Assembly: GCA_035648415.1 (NCBI GenBank)
Contig: DASRLO010000057.1
Location: forward strand, 24,557 to 88,556
Length of the DNA stretch: 64,000 nt
From: DATARH01 sp035648415
Lineage (GTDB): Bacteria; Pseudomonadota; Alphaproteobacteria; ATCC43930; CGMCC-115725
Direction of reading: 5' to 3'
The notes below the pieces were generated by a model. It saw nothing but the letters and a program-made list of their open reading frames with translations, searched no databases and had not been told where the DNA came from. A program made the translations under genes and the position numbers. Below, in pieces: positions 7,256-16,562 of the stretch (the first letter of the stretch is position 1; every line of letters starts with the position of its first letter).

Positions 7256-8521
7256 ATGTCCCCCGCTACACCGCGACGACGCGTCCTTTATGTCCTCCAG
7301 GGTCTGCCGGTGCCGTTCGACCGGCGCGCCTGGCTGCATGGGACGACGCTTGCCGCGCACGGCTACGCGGTCAGCTTCATCTGTCCCAAGGGGCGCGGGT
7401 TCGAACAGTCGCGCGAGGAGCGCGAGGGGGTCGACATCCACCGCTACTGGCGGCCGGTCGAAGGCGAGGGCAAGCTTGGCTTTATCGCCGAGTCGCTGTG
7501 GTGCTTCCTGGCGACGTTCGTGCTTTCGCTGCGGGTCGCGCTGTTCGGGCGCGGCTTCGACATCCTCCACATCTGCAACCCGCCGGAAATCTATTGGCCG
7601 ATCGCGTGGTTCTGGCGCGCTTTCGGCAAGGTCTTCATCTTCGACCATCGCGATCTCTCACCGGAGCTGGCGGCGGCCAAGTTCGGCGCGGGCGATGGCA
7701 TCATGATGCGGACACTGCTGCTGCTCGAACGCCTGACATTCAGCGCCGCGCAGATCGTCGTCGCGACCAACGAGAGCTACAAGCAGGTCGCGATCGAGCG
7801 CGGCCATAAGCGCGCCGAGGACGTGTTCATCGTGCGCTCGGCGCCCTCGCTGGCGAAATTCCGGATTCACGACCCCGACCCCTCGTACAAGCAGGGGAAG
7901 GCTCATCTGACCCTTTATCTCGGCGAGATGGGGCCGCAGGACGGGGTGGACCATCTGGTCCTCGCGGTCAAGGCGCTGCGCGATCTTGGCCGCGACGATT
8001 TCCATTGCGTGCTGATCGGCGGCGGCACGCATCAGCCGGCGGTCGTCGCCTATGCCGCCGAATTGGGCGTCGCCGATCTGTGCACCTTCACCGGGATCGT
8101 CAGCGACGAGATGCTGTGCCGCATTCTGTCCTCGGCCGATGTCGCGATCGACCCGCTGCCGAAGAACGCGTGGTCCGACAAGAGCACGATGAACAAGGTG
8201 CTCGAATACATGTTTTTTGGGCTGCCGGTGGTGATCGGCGAGCTGGCCGAGGCGCGCGTCTCGGCCGATGCGGCGGCGCTTTACGTCGAGCCCGACAATG
8301 CGTCGGCGCTGGCCGGGGGGATCGCCGCGCTGCTCGATGATCCCGCGAAGCGGCGCGCGATGGGGAGCTTCGGCCAGCAGCGCCTGCGCGACGCGCTCGC
8401 CTTCGAGTACTCAGTGCCGCATCTGCTCGCCGCCTACGACGCGGCCTGGGCTTGCGTGCGCCCTTCGCTGTTTCGCCGCCGCGGCGGTTTTCTCGCCAAA
8501 CCCGCCGATTTGTCAGGCTGA
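7256..8521 (+). CDS. GT4-type glycosyltransferase
   Basis: 421-residue GT-B fold enzyme, probably transferring a sugar from a nucleotide donor to a lipid-linked exopolysaccharide intermediate on the cytoplasmic face. N-terminal RRVLYVLQGLPVPFDRRAWL and DILHICNPPEI are seen in WbuB-like GT4 enzymes. The donor-binding half carries LYLGEMGPQDGVDHL, VLIGGG and an E-x7-E-like segment in KVLEYMFFGLPVVIGELAEAR. A hydrophobic stretch around residues 80-100 may associate with the membrane. First gene of the locus, preceded by two tandem duplications. The linkage formed cannot be inferred. Confidence 0.85.
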   Translation: MSPATPRRRVLYVLQGLPVPFDRRAWLHGTTLAAHGYAVSFICPKGRGFEQSREEREGVDIHRYWRPVEGEGKLGFIAESLWCFLATFVLSLRVALFGRGFDILHICNPPEIYWPIAWFWRAFGKVFIFDHRDLSPELAAAKFGAGDGIMMRTLLLLERLTFSAAQIVVATNESYKQVAIERGHKRAEDVFIVRSAPSLAKFRIHDPDPSYKQGKAHLTLYLGEMGPQDGVDHLVLAVKALRDLGRDDFHCVLIGGGTHQPAVVAYAAELGVADLCTFTGIVSDEMLCRILSSADVAIDPLPKNAWSDKSTMNKVLEYMFFGLPVVIGELAEARVSADAAALYVEPDNASALAGGIAALLDDPAKRRAMGSFGQQRLRDALAFEYSVPHLLAAYDAAWACVRPSLFRRRGGFLAKPADLSG

Positions 8522-8657
8522 TCCCGGTCGGTCCGGGCACCGCGCGCAGATCGCTGGCGCGGCCTCTCCGGGGCCGATAGGGTAGTCTCGCCGCATCGCC
8601 CGGGACGCGAAGCGGCGGCATCGAAACCAGCGCGAAATTCGGTGACGAGGAGGGCCG

Positions 8658-9578
8658 ATGTATGAGCGCTTTTACGGGCTGAGCCGGCCGCCCTTCGCGG
8701 TGACCCCCGACCCGAGCCTCCTTTACATGAGCCGGATGCATCGCGAGGCGCTGGCGACGATGGTCTACGGCATCGAGACCCGCAAGGGATTCATCGTCTG
8801 CACCGGCGAGGTCGGCACCGGCAAGACCACCGTGGTGCGCGCCTTCTTCGACCAGGCGAAGAGCGACAGCTTCGAGATCATCTACATCTTCACGCCGCAG
8901 GTCAGCCCGCTGGAGATGGCGACTTATATCTGCCGCGAGCTGGACGAGGACGACCCGCCGAGCGTCTTCGCCGCGGTGCCGCGGCTGCAATGGAAGCTCC
9001 TCGAAATTTTCGAAAGCGGCCGGACGGTCGTGCTGATGATCGACGAGGCGCAGTTGCTGCCGGCGGAAACCCTGGAGTTCCTGCGCCTGCTCAGCAATTT
9101 CGAGACCGACCGCGAAAAGCTCATCCAGATCGTGCTGGTCGGCCAGCCCGAGCTCGACAACACGCTGGCGCGGCGCGACATGCGCCAGGTCAATCAGCGC
9201 GTCGCGCTGCGCGCCCGCCTCGCGCCGCTGAGCCTCAACGAAAGCATGGAATATATCGAGCACCGGCTGCTGGCGAGCGGGGCGATGGATCTGATGCAGA
9301 TCCTGTCGCCGAGCGCGGCGTGGCGCGTCGCCGAGGCGGCGGGCGGCATCCCGCGCGCGATCAACATCCTCGCAGACAATGTGCTGATCGCCGGGCTCGG
9401 CGCCGGGCAGCAGCCGGTCGGCGCCTGGCTCGCCGAGAACGCGATCCGCGAATTCATCGAGAAATCGGGCGCGGCGAGCCCGGTCGGCCGCCCGCGCTGG
9501 TTCCGCCGCCGCCGAAGATTCCACCGCCCCCCGTACGGCGCGGCGATCTCGTCCGGCGTGCTCGGCTTCGGGCGGTAG
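8658..9578 (+). CDS. ExeA/GspA-like AAA ATPase of polysaccharide loci
   Basis: 306-residue AAA_22-type ATPase. It starts MYERFYGLSRPPFAVTPDP, the hallmark of ExeA-like proteins. Walker A is GEVGTGKTT (about residue 50), Walker B is VVLMIDEAQLL, and sensor/arginine-finger regions VLVGQPELD and RVALRARLAPL follow. Homologues occur in secretion loci and beside exosortase/exopolysaccharide genes, where they are thought to energise assembly at the envelope. This copy lacks the transmembrane and peptidoglycan-binding extension of true ExeA and ends in an arginine-rich tail (RRRRRFHRPP). No exosortase or PEP-CTERM gene is in the window. Confidence 0.85.
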   Translation: MYERFYGLSRPPFAVTPDPSLLYMSRMHREALATMVYGIETRKGFIVCTGEVGTGKTTVVRAFFDQAKSDSFEIIYIFTPQVSPLEMATYICRELDEDDPPSVFAAVPRLQWKLLEIFESGRTVVLMIDEAQLLPAETLEFLRLLSNFETDREKLIQIVLVGQPELDNTLARRDMRQVNQRVALRARLAPLSLNESMEYIEHRLLASGAMDLMQILSPSAAWRVAEAAGGIPRAINILADNVLIAGLGAGQQPVGAWLAENAIREFIEKSGAASPVGRPRWFRRRRRFHRPPYGAAISSGVLGFGR

Positions 9579-9740
9579 ACCCCGAAGCGCATTGCGAGAT
9601 ACCTCGCGTCGAAGGACTCTCGATCCTTGGCAGACGCCGCCGCACGATAGTGCCGCGCCGCCCTTTGGGCTCCCGGCAATGACGCACGGGAGGGGTTGCT
9701 CCACCGTTTCTTAAAGCTCCCCGCGGTAAGATCGGCGGCA

Positions 9741-10787
9741 ATGACAATCGTCGCCGAAGCCGCCCACCAGCGGGTACTCGTTCAGCCGGGGCGCAACGCG
9801 TTTCCCGACATGAGCGCCTATATCAGCAAGCATTTCGGCTTCGACCTCTTGCAGTTGAGCGACTACGAGATCCACCGCGCCCAGAGCAAATGGGCGCATC
9901 TTCGCGGGTTGCTGCGCCAATCGTGCGACCTTGTCCGCTCGCTCGGCCGGCTGCGGCGGTGCCGCGTGATCATCGCGATCGGACCGATCTCATACCTGAT
10001 CAAGCTGTTGAAGCGGCTGCGGTTGATCCGCTACGAGACGTCGTTCTGCCTTGGCTGGCACATCCGCTCGCCGCGCTGGTTCCCGGTGTTCCGCGCGCTG
10101 AGCAGGCTCGATTCGAAGGGCGACCATTATATCGTATTCAGCGAGTGGGAGGTCGGCCTCTACCGCGCGCGCCTCGGGATCGATGCCGAGCGCCTGCATT
10201 TCCTGCCCTATGGCGACTGGTCGCCGCCGGCCGAGGCGGCGGGCCCGCCCGCGCCCGTCAATCGCGGCGAGAGCGGGTATTATTTCGCCGGCGGCTACAG
10301 CAACCGCGATTATCCGACGTTGATCGAAGCGTTTCGGGCGATCCCGCAGCGGCTGGTGATCGTCTGCTCGGCGCTCAACACGGAGCTCGACGCGCTCGAC
10401 ATCCCGGCGAACGTCACGCTCCTGCGCGACCTGCCGGGGGAGGATTTCGACGCCTATGTCAGGGGCGCCCGGGCCTGCATCCTCCCCTTGAAGCACGACA
10501 CCGGCGCCTCCGGGCAGAGCGTCATGCTGCGGCTGATGCGCAACCGGAAGATCATCGTCGCCACCGATTTCGGCAGCGTCAGAGGCTATGTCGTCGACGG
10601 CGAATCCGGATTTCTCGTCACGGACATGGGACGCGACCTGCCGGCGATCGTCGCCGGGATCGAACGCGCCCCGGCCGCCGCCCGCGCGCTCGGCGAAGCG
10701 GCGTACGAGCGCTATCGCCGCTATTTCTCGATGGCCGCCGGAAGCGAGGCGCTCGGCCGCATCCTCGCGTCGAGAATGGCGGAATGA
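9741..10787 (+). CDS. Glycosyltransferase (GT-B type)
   Basis: 348-residue protein. The C-terminal half has the donor-site look of GT4 enzymes: YYFAGGYSNRDYPTLIEAFR, LVIVCSALN, VTLLRDLPGEDFDAYV, and the ARACILPLKHDTGASGQSVMLRLM segment near the usual catalytic glutamate region. The N-terminal half is basic and contains a hydrophobic helix. The ATG at 9741 was chosen because the upstream extension has no coding character. It lies in the exopolysaccharide block, same strand as the ExeA-like gene. Acceptor and sugar are unknown. Confidence 0.8.
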   Translation: MTIVAEAAHQRVLVQPGRNAFPDMSAYISKHFGFDLLQLSDYEIHRAQSKWAHLRGLLRQSCDLVRSLGRLRRCRVIIAIGPISYLIKLLKRLRLIRYETSFCLGWHIRSPRWFPVFRALSRLDSKGDHYIVFSEWEVGLYRARLGIDAERLHFLPYGDWSPPAEAAGPPAPVNRGESGYYFAGGYSNRDYPTLIEAFRAIPQRLVIVCSALNTELDALDIPANVTLLRDLPGEDFDAYVRGARACILPLKHDTGASGQSVMLRLMRNRKIIVATDFGSVRGYVVDGESGFLVTDMGRDLPAIVAGIERAPAAARALGEAAYERYRRYFSMAAGSEALGRILASRMAE

Positions 10788-10801
10788 CGTGCGTCGCGGT
10801 T

Positions 10802-11395
10802 CTAGTGGCAACTCGCGGCGATCTTGCGCTCGGCCGCCGATTTCGGCAGCTGGAAGTCGTCGACGAAGACAGTCAGCTCCGCGCCGGTCTGCCGGTCCTT
10901 GATGGTGGCGCGCCCGGCCTTGTTGAAATCGCCGCTCAGCGTATCGCCGACATAGACGAGGCCGCCGGCCAGCCGCTCCATCACCGCATAACCCCGGTCG
11001 GTGTTGACGAAGATCTTGTTGCCGCAGCCGGGCGCCCGCTCGACCTGGCCGCTGGCCAGGTTTCCGGCGTTGGCCGCGCGACAGCTCGCGGCGATGCGCT
11101 GGTCGATGGCGGATTTACCGAGGCCGCGCTCGTCGATCGTGGCGGAAAACCGGCGGCCGGTCTTGGCGATGTAGAACGACGAAAAACCGATGCGGTCGAC
11201 ATCGCCCAACAGCCTGTCGCCGTCCTCGGCGGCGTCGCGGCCGTTCGCGGCCAGCACCGAATAGCCCTGGTCGGAGCCGACGAAGATCTTGTCGCCGCAG
11301 CCTTTGGCGCGCAGCACCGTGCCGTCCGCATAGGCCGACGCGGCAAGGCCCAGGAGCGCGGTCAGGGTGGCGGAAAAGGCCCGCGGTGAAATCAT
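10802..11395 (-). CDS. Secreted protein with two tandem Cys-bounded repeats
   Basis: 197 residues. A signal peptide (ATLTALLGLAASAYA, cleavage near residue 23) is followed by two homologous units of about 75 residues. Unit 1 runs from CGDKIFVGSDQGYSVL to AIDQRIAASC; unit 2 from CGNKIFVNTDRGYAVM to AAERKIAASC. Each begins and ends with a cysteine, suggesting one disulphide per unit, with central GD.L.GD and D...G motifs. I do not recognise the family. It lies head-to-head with the polymerase/ligase gene, their first codons overlapping by 10 bases, so co-regulation is likely. A periplasmic or surface role in the polysaccharide system is inferred. Confidence 0.8.
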   Translation of the reverse strand: MISPRAFSATLTALLGLAASAYADGTVLRAKGCGDKIFVGSDQGYSVLAANGRDAAEDGDRLLGDVDRIGFSSFYIAKTGRRFSATIDERGLGKSAIDQRIAASCRAANAGNLASGQVERAPGCGNKIFVNTDRGYAVMERLAGGLVYVGDTLSGDFNKAGRATIKDRQTGAELTVFVDDFQLPKSAAERKIAASCH

Positions 11396-12783
11396 CGCGG
11401 CGACAGCCTGGCACCCACGCGCCCTCGGCGCAACGCCGCGACGGAGGCTCGGCGGCGACCCGCGCCACAGCCTTCGCCGAGCGCGCCGCCACGTTTATCT
11501 TTCTGGTGCTTTTCGCCGGGGTGATGTGGCCGCCGGATTCCTATTTCGCCGCCCCGTTGCCGCCGCAACAGGGCGCCTCGAACATCTATGATTTTTCCGA
11601 ATTTGCATTGCTGCTCGGGTTTCTGGGGGTCGGGTTTTGTCTGCGGCGCCGCGAGCTGCCGCGGCTCGTGCTTTGCGCCTGGCCGGTGCTCGCGCTTTGC
11701 GTCCTCGCTTTCGCCAGCGCGTTGTGGTCGGGCGATCCGGCGCTGGTCGTCCGCCGCTCCGGCACGGTGACGCTGTCGGCGCTGTTCGGCGTCTATCTGG
11801 TGGCGCGCGGCGAACTCGGGGCGCTGATCGCCACACTGGTCAAGGTCTACGCGTTCGCCGCGGCCGCCTCGCTGGTGATGATCGCCGCGGCGCCGCTACA
11901 CGGGACGATGACGGGCGACGCCTATACCCATGCCTGGCGCGGTGTTTATGCAGACAAGAACGATCTCGGCATGGCGTGCGGCGTCGCCGTCATCGTCGCG
12001 GTCTATGCGTTTCGCCGCCGCTGCGGCCCGCGCTGGCTGGCGCTCTTGACGGTCGCGGCAAGTCTGCTGCTGCTTTACGGCTCGCAATCGAAGACCCCCA
12101 TCGTCGTAATGCTGGCCGCGCTCTATGCCGGGTTCGTGGTGAGCGCGCTGCGCCGGCGCAGCGCCGCGGGGCTCGTCGCCGCCTTCGTGCTGCTCGTCCT
12201 GGGGCTCGCCGGCGGCGCGCTGCTGGCGGTGGGCTGGCAGGACGCGCTGGCGGCGCTCGGGCGCGACGCGACCTTCACCAACCGCACCCGCATCTGGCGG
12301 CTCGTGCTCGACTATATCGCGCGGCGGCCGTGGCTCGGCTACGGCTATGAGGCGTTCTGGCGCGACGACAATGGCGCCGCGCGGTTGATTTGGGATTTGG
12401 TCGGCTTCCGGACGCCGCACGCGCACAACAGCGGGCTGGAAATATGGCTCGGCCTCGGCGTCGCCGGCTTCGGCCTCGCCGTGCTCGCCTGGCTGGCGGC
12501 GGCCTACCGGACGCTTCGCGTCGCGACCGCGCCGCATACCGAGCATGCCGCCTTCTGCGCCGCGCTCCTCGCCGGCATCCTTGTCGAAAACCTCACCGAG
12601 TTCGAATTCTTCCGTCCGGGCCGGCTGATGTGGGCGCTGTTCGTCGCGGTGCTGGTCTATCTCGGCCGCGAGCTGGTGCTGCGCCCCGCCAGCCGGACCG
12701 CGGCGCCCCTTCCCGCCCGCGCCCGCGCCCGCGCGGCGAGCCGCATCGCGCATCCCGCGCGCGGCGGGGCGCTGGCCGATTGA
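11386..12783 (+). CDS. O-antigen ligase / Wzy-like polymerase
   Basis: 465-residue polytopic membrane protein with about 10-12 hydrophobic segments and the O-antigen ligase domain signature. A large periplasmic loop contains TFTNRTRIWRLVLDYIARRPWLGYGYEAFW and AHNSGLEIWLGLG, matching the NRT.W / GxG / HN motifs of WaaL/Wzy proteins. It likely polymerises or ligates the exopolysaccharide repeat unit at the periplasmic face. The GTG start at 11386 overlaps the start of the divergent secreted-protein gene; no later start precedes the first membrane helix. The C-terminus is an Ala/Arg-rich tail. Confidence 0.85.
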   Translation: MKSSRRQPGTHAPSAQRRDGGSAATRATAFAERAATFIFLVLFAGVMWPPDSYFAAPLPPQQGASNIYDFSEFALLLGFLGVGFCLRRRELPRLVLCAWPVLALCVLAFASALWSGDPALVVRRSGTVTLSALFGVYLVARGELGALIATLVKVYAFAAAASLVMIAAAPLHGTMTGDAYTHAWRGVYADKNDLGMACGVAVIVAVYAFRRRCGPRWLALLTVAASLLLLYGSQSKTPIVVMLAALYAGFVVSALRRRSAAGLVAAFVLLVLGLAGGALLAVGWQDALAALGRDATFTNRTRIWRLVLDYIARRPWLGYGYEAFWRDDNGAARLIWDLVGFRTPHAHNSGLEIWLGLGVAGFGLAVLAWLAAAYRTLRVATAPHTEHAAFCAALLAGILVENLTEFEFFRPGRLMWALFVAVLVYLGRELVLRPASRTAAPLPARARARAASRIAHPARGGALAD

Positions 12784-12791
12784 GGAGCGCG

Positions 12792-13913
12792 CTATCCGCG
12801 CGGCGCCGCGCGCGGCGGGGCGGCGCGCAGCGCCTCGGCGATCGCCCGATAGGCCGGCTTCGGATGGAGGTCGGTGTCGAACGGCAAGGGTCGCGGGCGC
12901 AGCCCGTCGGCTCGCCGCGCCAGGAGATCGTCGCCCGAGACGATCCAGCTCTGACGGTCGCTCAAGCCCCAGTTGATCACCGTCGTCACCGCCCGATTGG
13001 CGAGCGCCACGTCGAGATAGCGGCGATAGGCGGCGGCGACAGCCGCGTCGCGCGCCGCGATGTCCGACGGCGCGCCTTTGTCGATGCAGTCGAGCTCGGT
13101 CAGCATCACCTCGAGCCCCCGCGCCGCGAGTTCGTCGAGGAAATAGCCGAAATCCTTGTCGTCGAACTGCGCCATCTCGGCGATCGACAGGTGGCTCTGC
13201 AGCCCGATGGCGTCGATCGGCGTGCCGCGCTCTTTGAACCCGTCGATCAGGCCGAGCAGCACCCGCCGCTTTTCGAGCTGGTCGGGCGCGCCGAATTCGA
13301 CGCCGAAATCGTTATAGACGAGGCGCGCCACGGGATCGGCGGCGCGCGCGGCACGGAAGGCGATGTCGAGGTAATCGGGGCCGATCTTGTCGAGGAAGAC
13401 ATGGGGCCGGAGCTTGTCGGCACGGCCCGAGCCGACCAGGATCGCCTCGTTGACGACATCCCAGGACTGCATCCGCCCGGCGAAATGCCGGCAGGTCGCG
13501 CCGATGTGGGCCTCAAGCGCGGCGATAGCGGCGGCGCGGTTCGGCAGCCCGGCGAACCATTTCGGCGCGCGCTCGCCCCACACCAGCGCATGGCCGCGGA
13601 ATTTCATGTCGTGCGCGCGGGCCCAATCGTAATCGGTGTCGACCGCGGCGAAATCGTGGCTCTCGGCGCTCGGCTGGAGGTGGTCCCAATCCATCCGCGC
13701 CGACACCATGACCCCGCATTCGCGCGCCGCGAGCGCGGCGTAATCGGCCAGCGCCCGCATCTCCCACATGTCGAGATAGCTGCCGTAGAGCAGCCCGCGC
13801 GAGGCGGCGATAGTTCGCAGGCCCAGGGCCCCGCTCGCGGCGAAGGCGGGCCGGCAGACGGCGCCGGCGGCCGGGGCTAAGAGCATAAAGCGGCGGGAAA
13901 TCGGGCGCATCAC
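12792..13913 (-). CDS. GH10 family endo-1,4-beta-xylanase-like glycanase
   Basis: 373 residues with a Tat-like export signal (SRRFMLLAPAAGAV) and a GH10 TIM barrel. Catalytic acid/base is Glu156 in WDVVNEAI and the nucleophile is Glu273 in MLTELDC. HALVWGE and NDFGVE are also canonical. The enzyme probably hydrolyses a beta-1,4-linked backbone in the periplasm. Inside an exopolysaccharide locus such a glycanase usually trims or releases the polymer, so it may hint at a beta-1,4-linked chain. Convergent with the polymerase gene and first in a minus-strand run of five genes. Confidence 0.9.
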   Translation of the reverse strand: MMRPISRRFMLLAPAAGAVCRPAFAASGALGLRTIAASRGLLYGSYLDMWEMRALADYAALAARECGVMVSARMDWDHLQPSAESHDFAAVDTDYDWARAHDMKFRGHALVWGERAPKWFAGLPNRAAAIAALEAHIGATCRHFAGRMQSWDVVNEAILVGSGRADKLRPHVFLDKIGPDYLDIAFRAARAADPVARLVYNDFGVEFGAPDQLEKRRVLLGLIDGFKERGTPIDAIGLQSHLSIAEMAQFDDKDFGYFLDELAARGLEVMLTELDCIDKGAPSDIAARDAAVAAAYRRYLDVALANRAVTTVINWGLSDRQSWIVSGDDLLARRADGLRPRPLPFDTDLHPKPAYRAIAEALRAAPPRAAPRG

Positions 13914-13918
13914 AGCCT

Positions 13919-15154
13919 CTAGGGCCGGTCGGGCTGGGGTCGCGGCAGGCTCAGCCGGTCGGGTGAGCGGAGGCGCTCGACCGTGGCGCGGGTCGCTTCG
14001 TCGAAGCGCGCGGCCATGTCGTCCATGCGCAGGCCGTCGCGGGCCTGCAGCGCGCCTTGCGCGAGGCGCGCCTGCCAGACGGCATCGACCGCGAAATGCG
14101 CGAGGGTCGCGGCGAAGGCGTCCAGGTCGCCGGGGACGATCAACCCGTTGCCGTCGTGCTCGATGTACTCGATCTCCGGGCTGTGCGTGTCCAGTTCGCG
14201 CGTGATCACCGGCCGGCCGTGCGCGAGCGCATGGTTGGCGACAAGCCCGACCATGCCGGGCACAACGGCGGCGGCCGAGACTTTCAGGGCGCGCGCGACC
14301 TGGTCGTTGGGCGGCACGGCGCCAAGGAAATGAACGCCCGGCATGTCGGCGGCCTGCGCCTTCAGCGCCGCCTCGCAGAGACCGGCGCCGACGATCAGCG
14401 CCTCGACCGGGCGGCCGGTAAGGCGATCGCGTTCAATCCGGCGGATCGCCGCGATCAGCTGGTCGACGCGCTTGATCGGCGCCAGGCGGCCGATAAAGAC
14501 GAACACGGCGGAATCCGGCCGCAAGCCGAACTCGCGGCGGATCGCCTGCTCATCGGTGGTGCGCTCGGCCTCGTAGAGCCTGACCTGCTCGGTCATGTCG
14601 ATCGTGTTCTGGACAAAGAAGGTGCGCTCGCGCGGATAGCCGCCGGCGATGAGTTGCTCGGCGCCGCTCTTGGTGTAGGCGATGAACCCGTCGGCGAGCC
14701 GGGTGAAGCCCTTCTTGATGATTGTGGTGACCGCCAGCAGCAGCTTGTTCGGCACGTCGCTCTCGCGCGAGCCGCGCGGCGGGTGATAGCCGAAGCCCCA
14801 GTGCAGCACCGCGATCCCGCGCAGCTTGCACAGGAGCGCCAGGAGCAGGTTCGAGACGAATTTGGACTCGCTGGTGATGACGATCGCGGCATAGCCGCCG
14901 GTCAGGATCTCGCGGATGACCGGCTGGTAGATCAGCGTCAGCGGGCCGATGCGGAATTCACGGTTGGCGACCCGCCGCTGCGGGAACGCGAACGGCCCTT
15001 CCAGCTCCGGTATCCCGACCCAGGCGGGCGGCGCGCCGTGGAAGACGACATAGTCGAAGCCGCCGCGCTCGGCAAGCAGCTCGTAGAACCGCACCCGGTA
15101 GTGCGGCAGATAGCCGTGGTTGAGGATCGCGACCTTGCCGCGGGATGTCGGCAT
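13919..15154 (-). CDS. GT4 glycosyltransferase
   Basis: 411-residue GT-B enzyme. It starts VAILNHGYLPHYRVRFYELL, common in GT4 members that act on polyprenyl-linked oligosaccharides. Donor-binding features are FVFIGRLAPIKRVDQLIAA, ALIVGAGLCEAAL, VHFLGAVPPNDQVA and VVPGMVGLVANHALAHGRPVI. The ATG at 15154 follows the flippase gene by 14 bases. It probably acts in repeat-unit assembly before export by that flippase. Specificity unknown. Confidence 0.85.
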   Translation of the reverse strand: MPTSRGKVAILNHGYLPHYRVRFYELLAERGGFDYVVFHGAPPAWVGIPELEGPFAFPQRRVANREFRIGPLTLIYQPVIREILTGGYAAIVITSESKFVSNLLLALLCKLRGIAVLHWGFGYHPPRGSRESDVPNKLLLAVTTIIKKGFTRLADGFIAYTKSGAEQLIAGGYPRERTFFVQNTIDMTEQVRLYEAERTTDEQAIRREFGLRPDSAVFVFIGRLAPIKRVDQLIAAIRRIERDRLTGRPVEALIVGAGLCEAALKAQAADMPGVHFLGAVPPNDQVARALKVSAAAVVPGMVGLVANHALAHGRPVITRELDTHSPEIEYIEHDGNGLIVPGDLDAFAATLAHFAVDAVWQARLAQGALQARDGLRMDDMAARFDEATRATVERLRSPDRLSLPRPQPDRP

Positions 15155-15168
15155 CGGCTTCTCCCTTG

Positions 15169-16497
15169 TCACGCTGGCTGACCGGCGCCGGCAGCGGCGA
15201 TCGCGCGGCGGCGCACGCCGTGCAGGCGCGCCATCTCCCAGGCAAAGCAGGCGCCATTGCCGATCGCGATGCCCCACATCGCGCCGGCATAGCCCTGCCA
15301 GAGGATAAAGCCGGCGGTCGCCGCGGCCGCCAGCACGCCGCAGAGCGCCTGGGCCTTGGCGAGAAACTTGAACTCGCGCGCCGCCACCAGGCCCATGCTG
15401 CCGACATAGCGCAGCACGCTCGCCCCGGACGCCGCCGCCCACGGCAGGAGCAGCGACAACCCGTCGCCGTATTTGCCGGCGAGCAGGTAGTGCTCGACCG
15501 GCCGCCACGCCAGCCACAGCGCCCCGCCGAGCGCGACGCTGCCCGCGGCGCTGGCGATCAGCGCGCGCGACAGGACACGGTCGAATTCCGCGACCCGCCC
15601 GTTGGCGAGCGCCGCCGACAATTGCGGCAAGGCGGACTGGCCCCAGGCGGTGGTCAGCACGCTGACCGGGCGGAACAGCAAACCGACCGCGTTGATCGCG
15701 GCGAGCGAGGCGACCCCCACAAGGCTCGCCGCGATATAGACATAGCTGCGGGTCTCGACATGATTGGCGAAGACGCCGGCCAGCGACCACGCAACCTCGC
15801 CGCTGATGCGGCGGTAGGTGCCGATCCAGCCGCGCCGAAACAGGCCCCGTCCGGCTCCGGCGCCGCGCGCCCGCACGCAAATCTGGCTGACGAGGCAGCC
15901 GACGGTCATGGCCAGAAACGCCGCCGCCAGATCGGCGAAGCGCCGCGGCCACAGCACCATCGCGACGAGGCAGGCGCCGGTGACCGCGAGGTAGGGGGCG
16001 TCGACCCACAGCAGCATCGCCATGTCGTGCCGGCTGAACGCCATGCTGCGGTAGTATTCGCGATAGAGTCCCGCGGCGACGAAGAGCGGGATCGCGATCA
16101 CGGTGAGCGCGTCGTGCGAGGCCCATTCGGCGTCGGCGGTGAGGTTGACGATCCCGGCGATCGCCGCCGTCGCCAACACGGTCAGGAGGTTCACGGTGGC
16201 GAGCGACGATTCGAGCCGCCGCGCGGCTTCCGGCTCGGCGGCGCACGGCACGTAGATGTTGAGCGGACCGAGGACGAGCGCGCCCTGCACGCTGATCGCG
16301 AACAGCGCCATCGTCATCCACAGCGACACGATGCCGTAATCGCTCGCCGAGAGCGCGCGCAGCAGACAGAGGTTGAGCGCGAACCCAAAAACGCTCAGCG
16401 ATATTTGATCGAGCGCGGCGACGGCATAGCGATAGCGCACGAGGACCGCGCTCAGCCGCGGGCGCGGCCGGCCGATGGCGTCGAGCTGCGAAATCAT
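15169..16497 (-). CDS. Wzx-like polysaccharide flippase
   Basis: 442 residues with about 12 hydrophobic segments, characteristic of MOP-superfamily lipid-linked oligosaccharide flippases. Early SLSVFGFALNLCLLRALSASDYG matches the conserved first helices (ALSASDYG corresponds to the L.pedyG motif). It should move the undecaprenyl-diphosphate repeat unit to the periplasm for the polymerase encoded at 11386. It sits between a glycosyltransferase and the kinase-like gene on the same strand. Confidence 0.85.
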   Translation of the reverse strand: MISQLDAIGRPRPRLSAVLVRYRYAVAALDQISLSVFGFALNLCLLRALSASDYGIVSLWMTMALFAISVQGALVLGPLNIYVPCAAEPEAARRLESSLATVNLLTVLATAAIAGIVNLTADAEWASHDALTVIAIPLFVAAGLYREYYRSMAFSRHDMAMLLWVDAPYLAVTGACLVAMVLWPRRFADLAAAFLAMTVGCLVSQICVRARGAGAGRGLFRRGWIGTYRRISGEVAWSLAGVFANHVETRSYVYIAASLVGVASLAAINAVGLLFRPVSVLTTAWGQSALPQLSAALANGRVAEFDRVLSRALIASAAGSVALGGALWLAWRPVEHYLLAGKYGDGLSLLLPWAAASGASVLRYVGSMGLVAAREFKFLAKAQALCGVLAAAATAGFILWQGYAGAMWGIAIGNGACFAWEMARLHGVRRRAIAAAGAGQPA

Positions 16498-16562
16498 GCC
16501 CGAAGTGTGGCGGCCGAGCGCTTAACTAAGCGATAAGACCGCGCGAACCGGGCCGACGAAGG

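Noticed and set aside
15155..16321. N-terminal extension of the glycosyltransferase at 13919 into the flippase gene
   Set aside because: The extension is an out-of-frame reading of the flippase gene; the conserved protein starts at the ATG at 15154.
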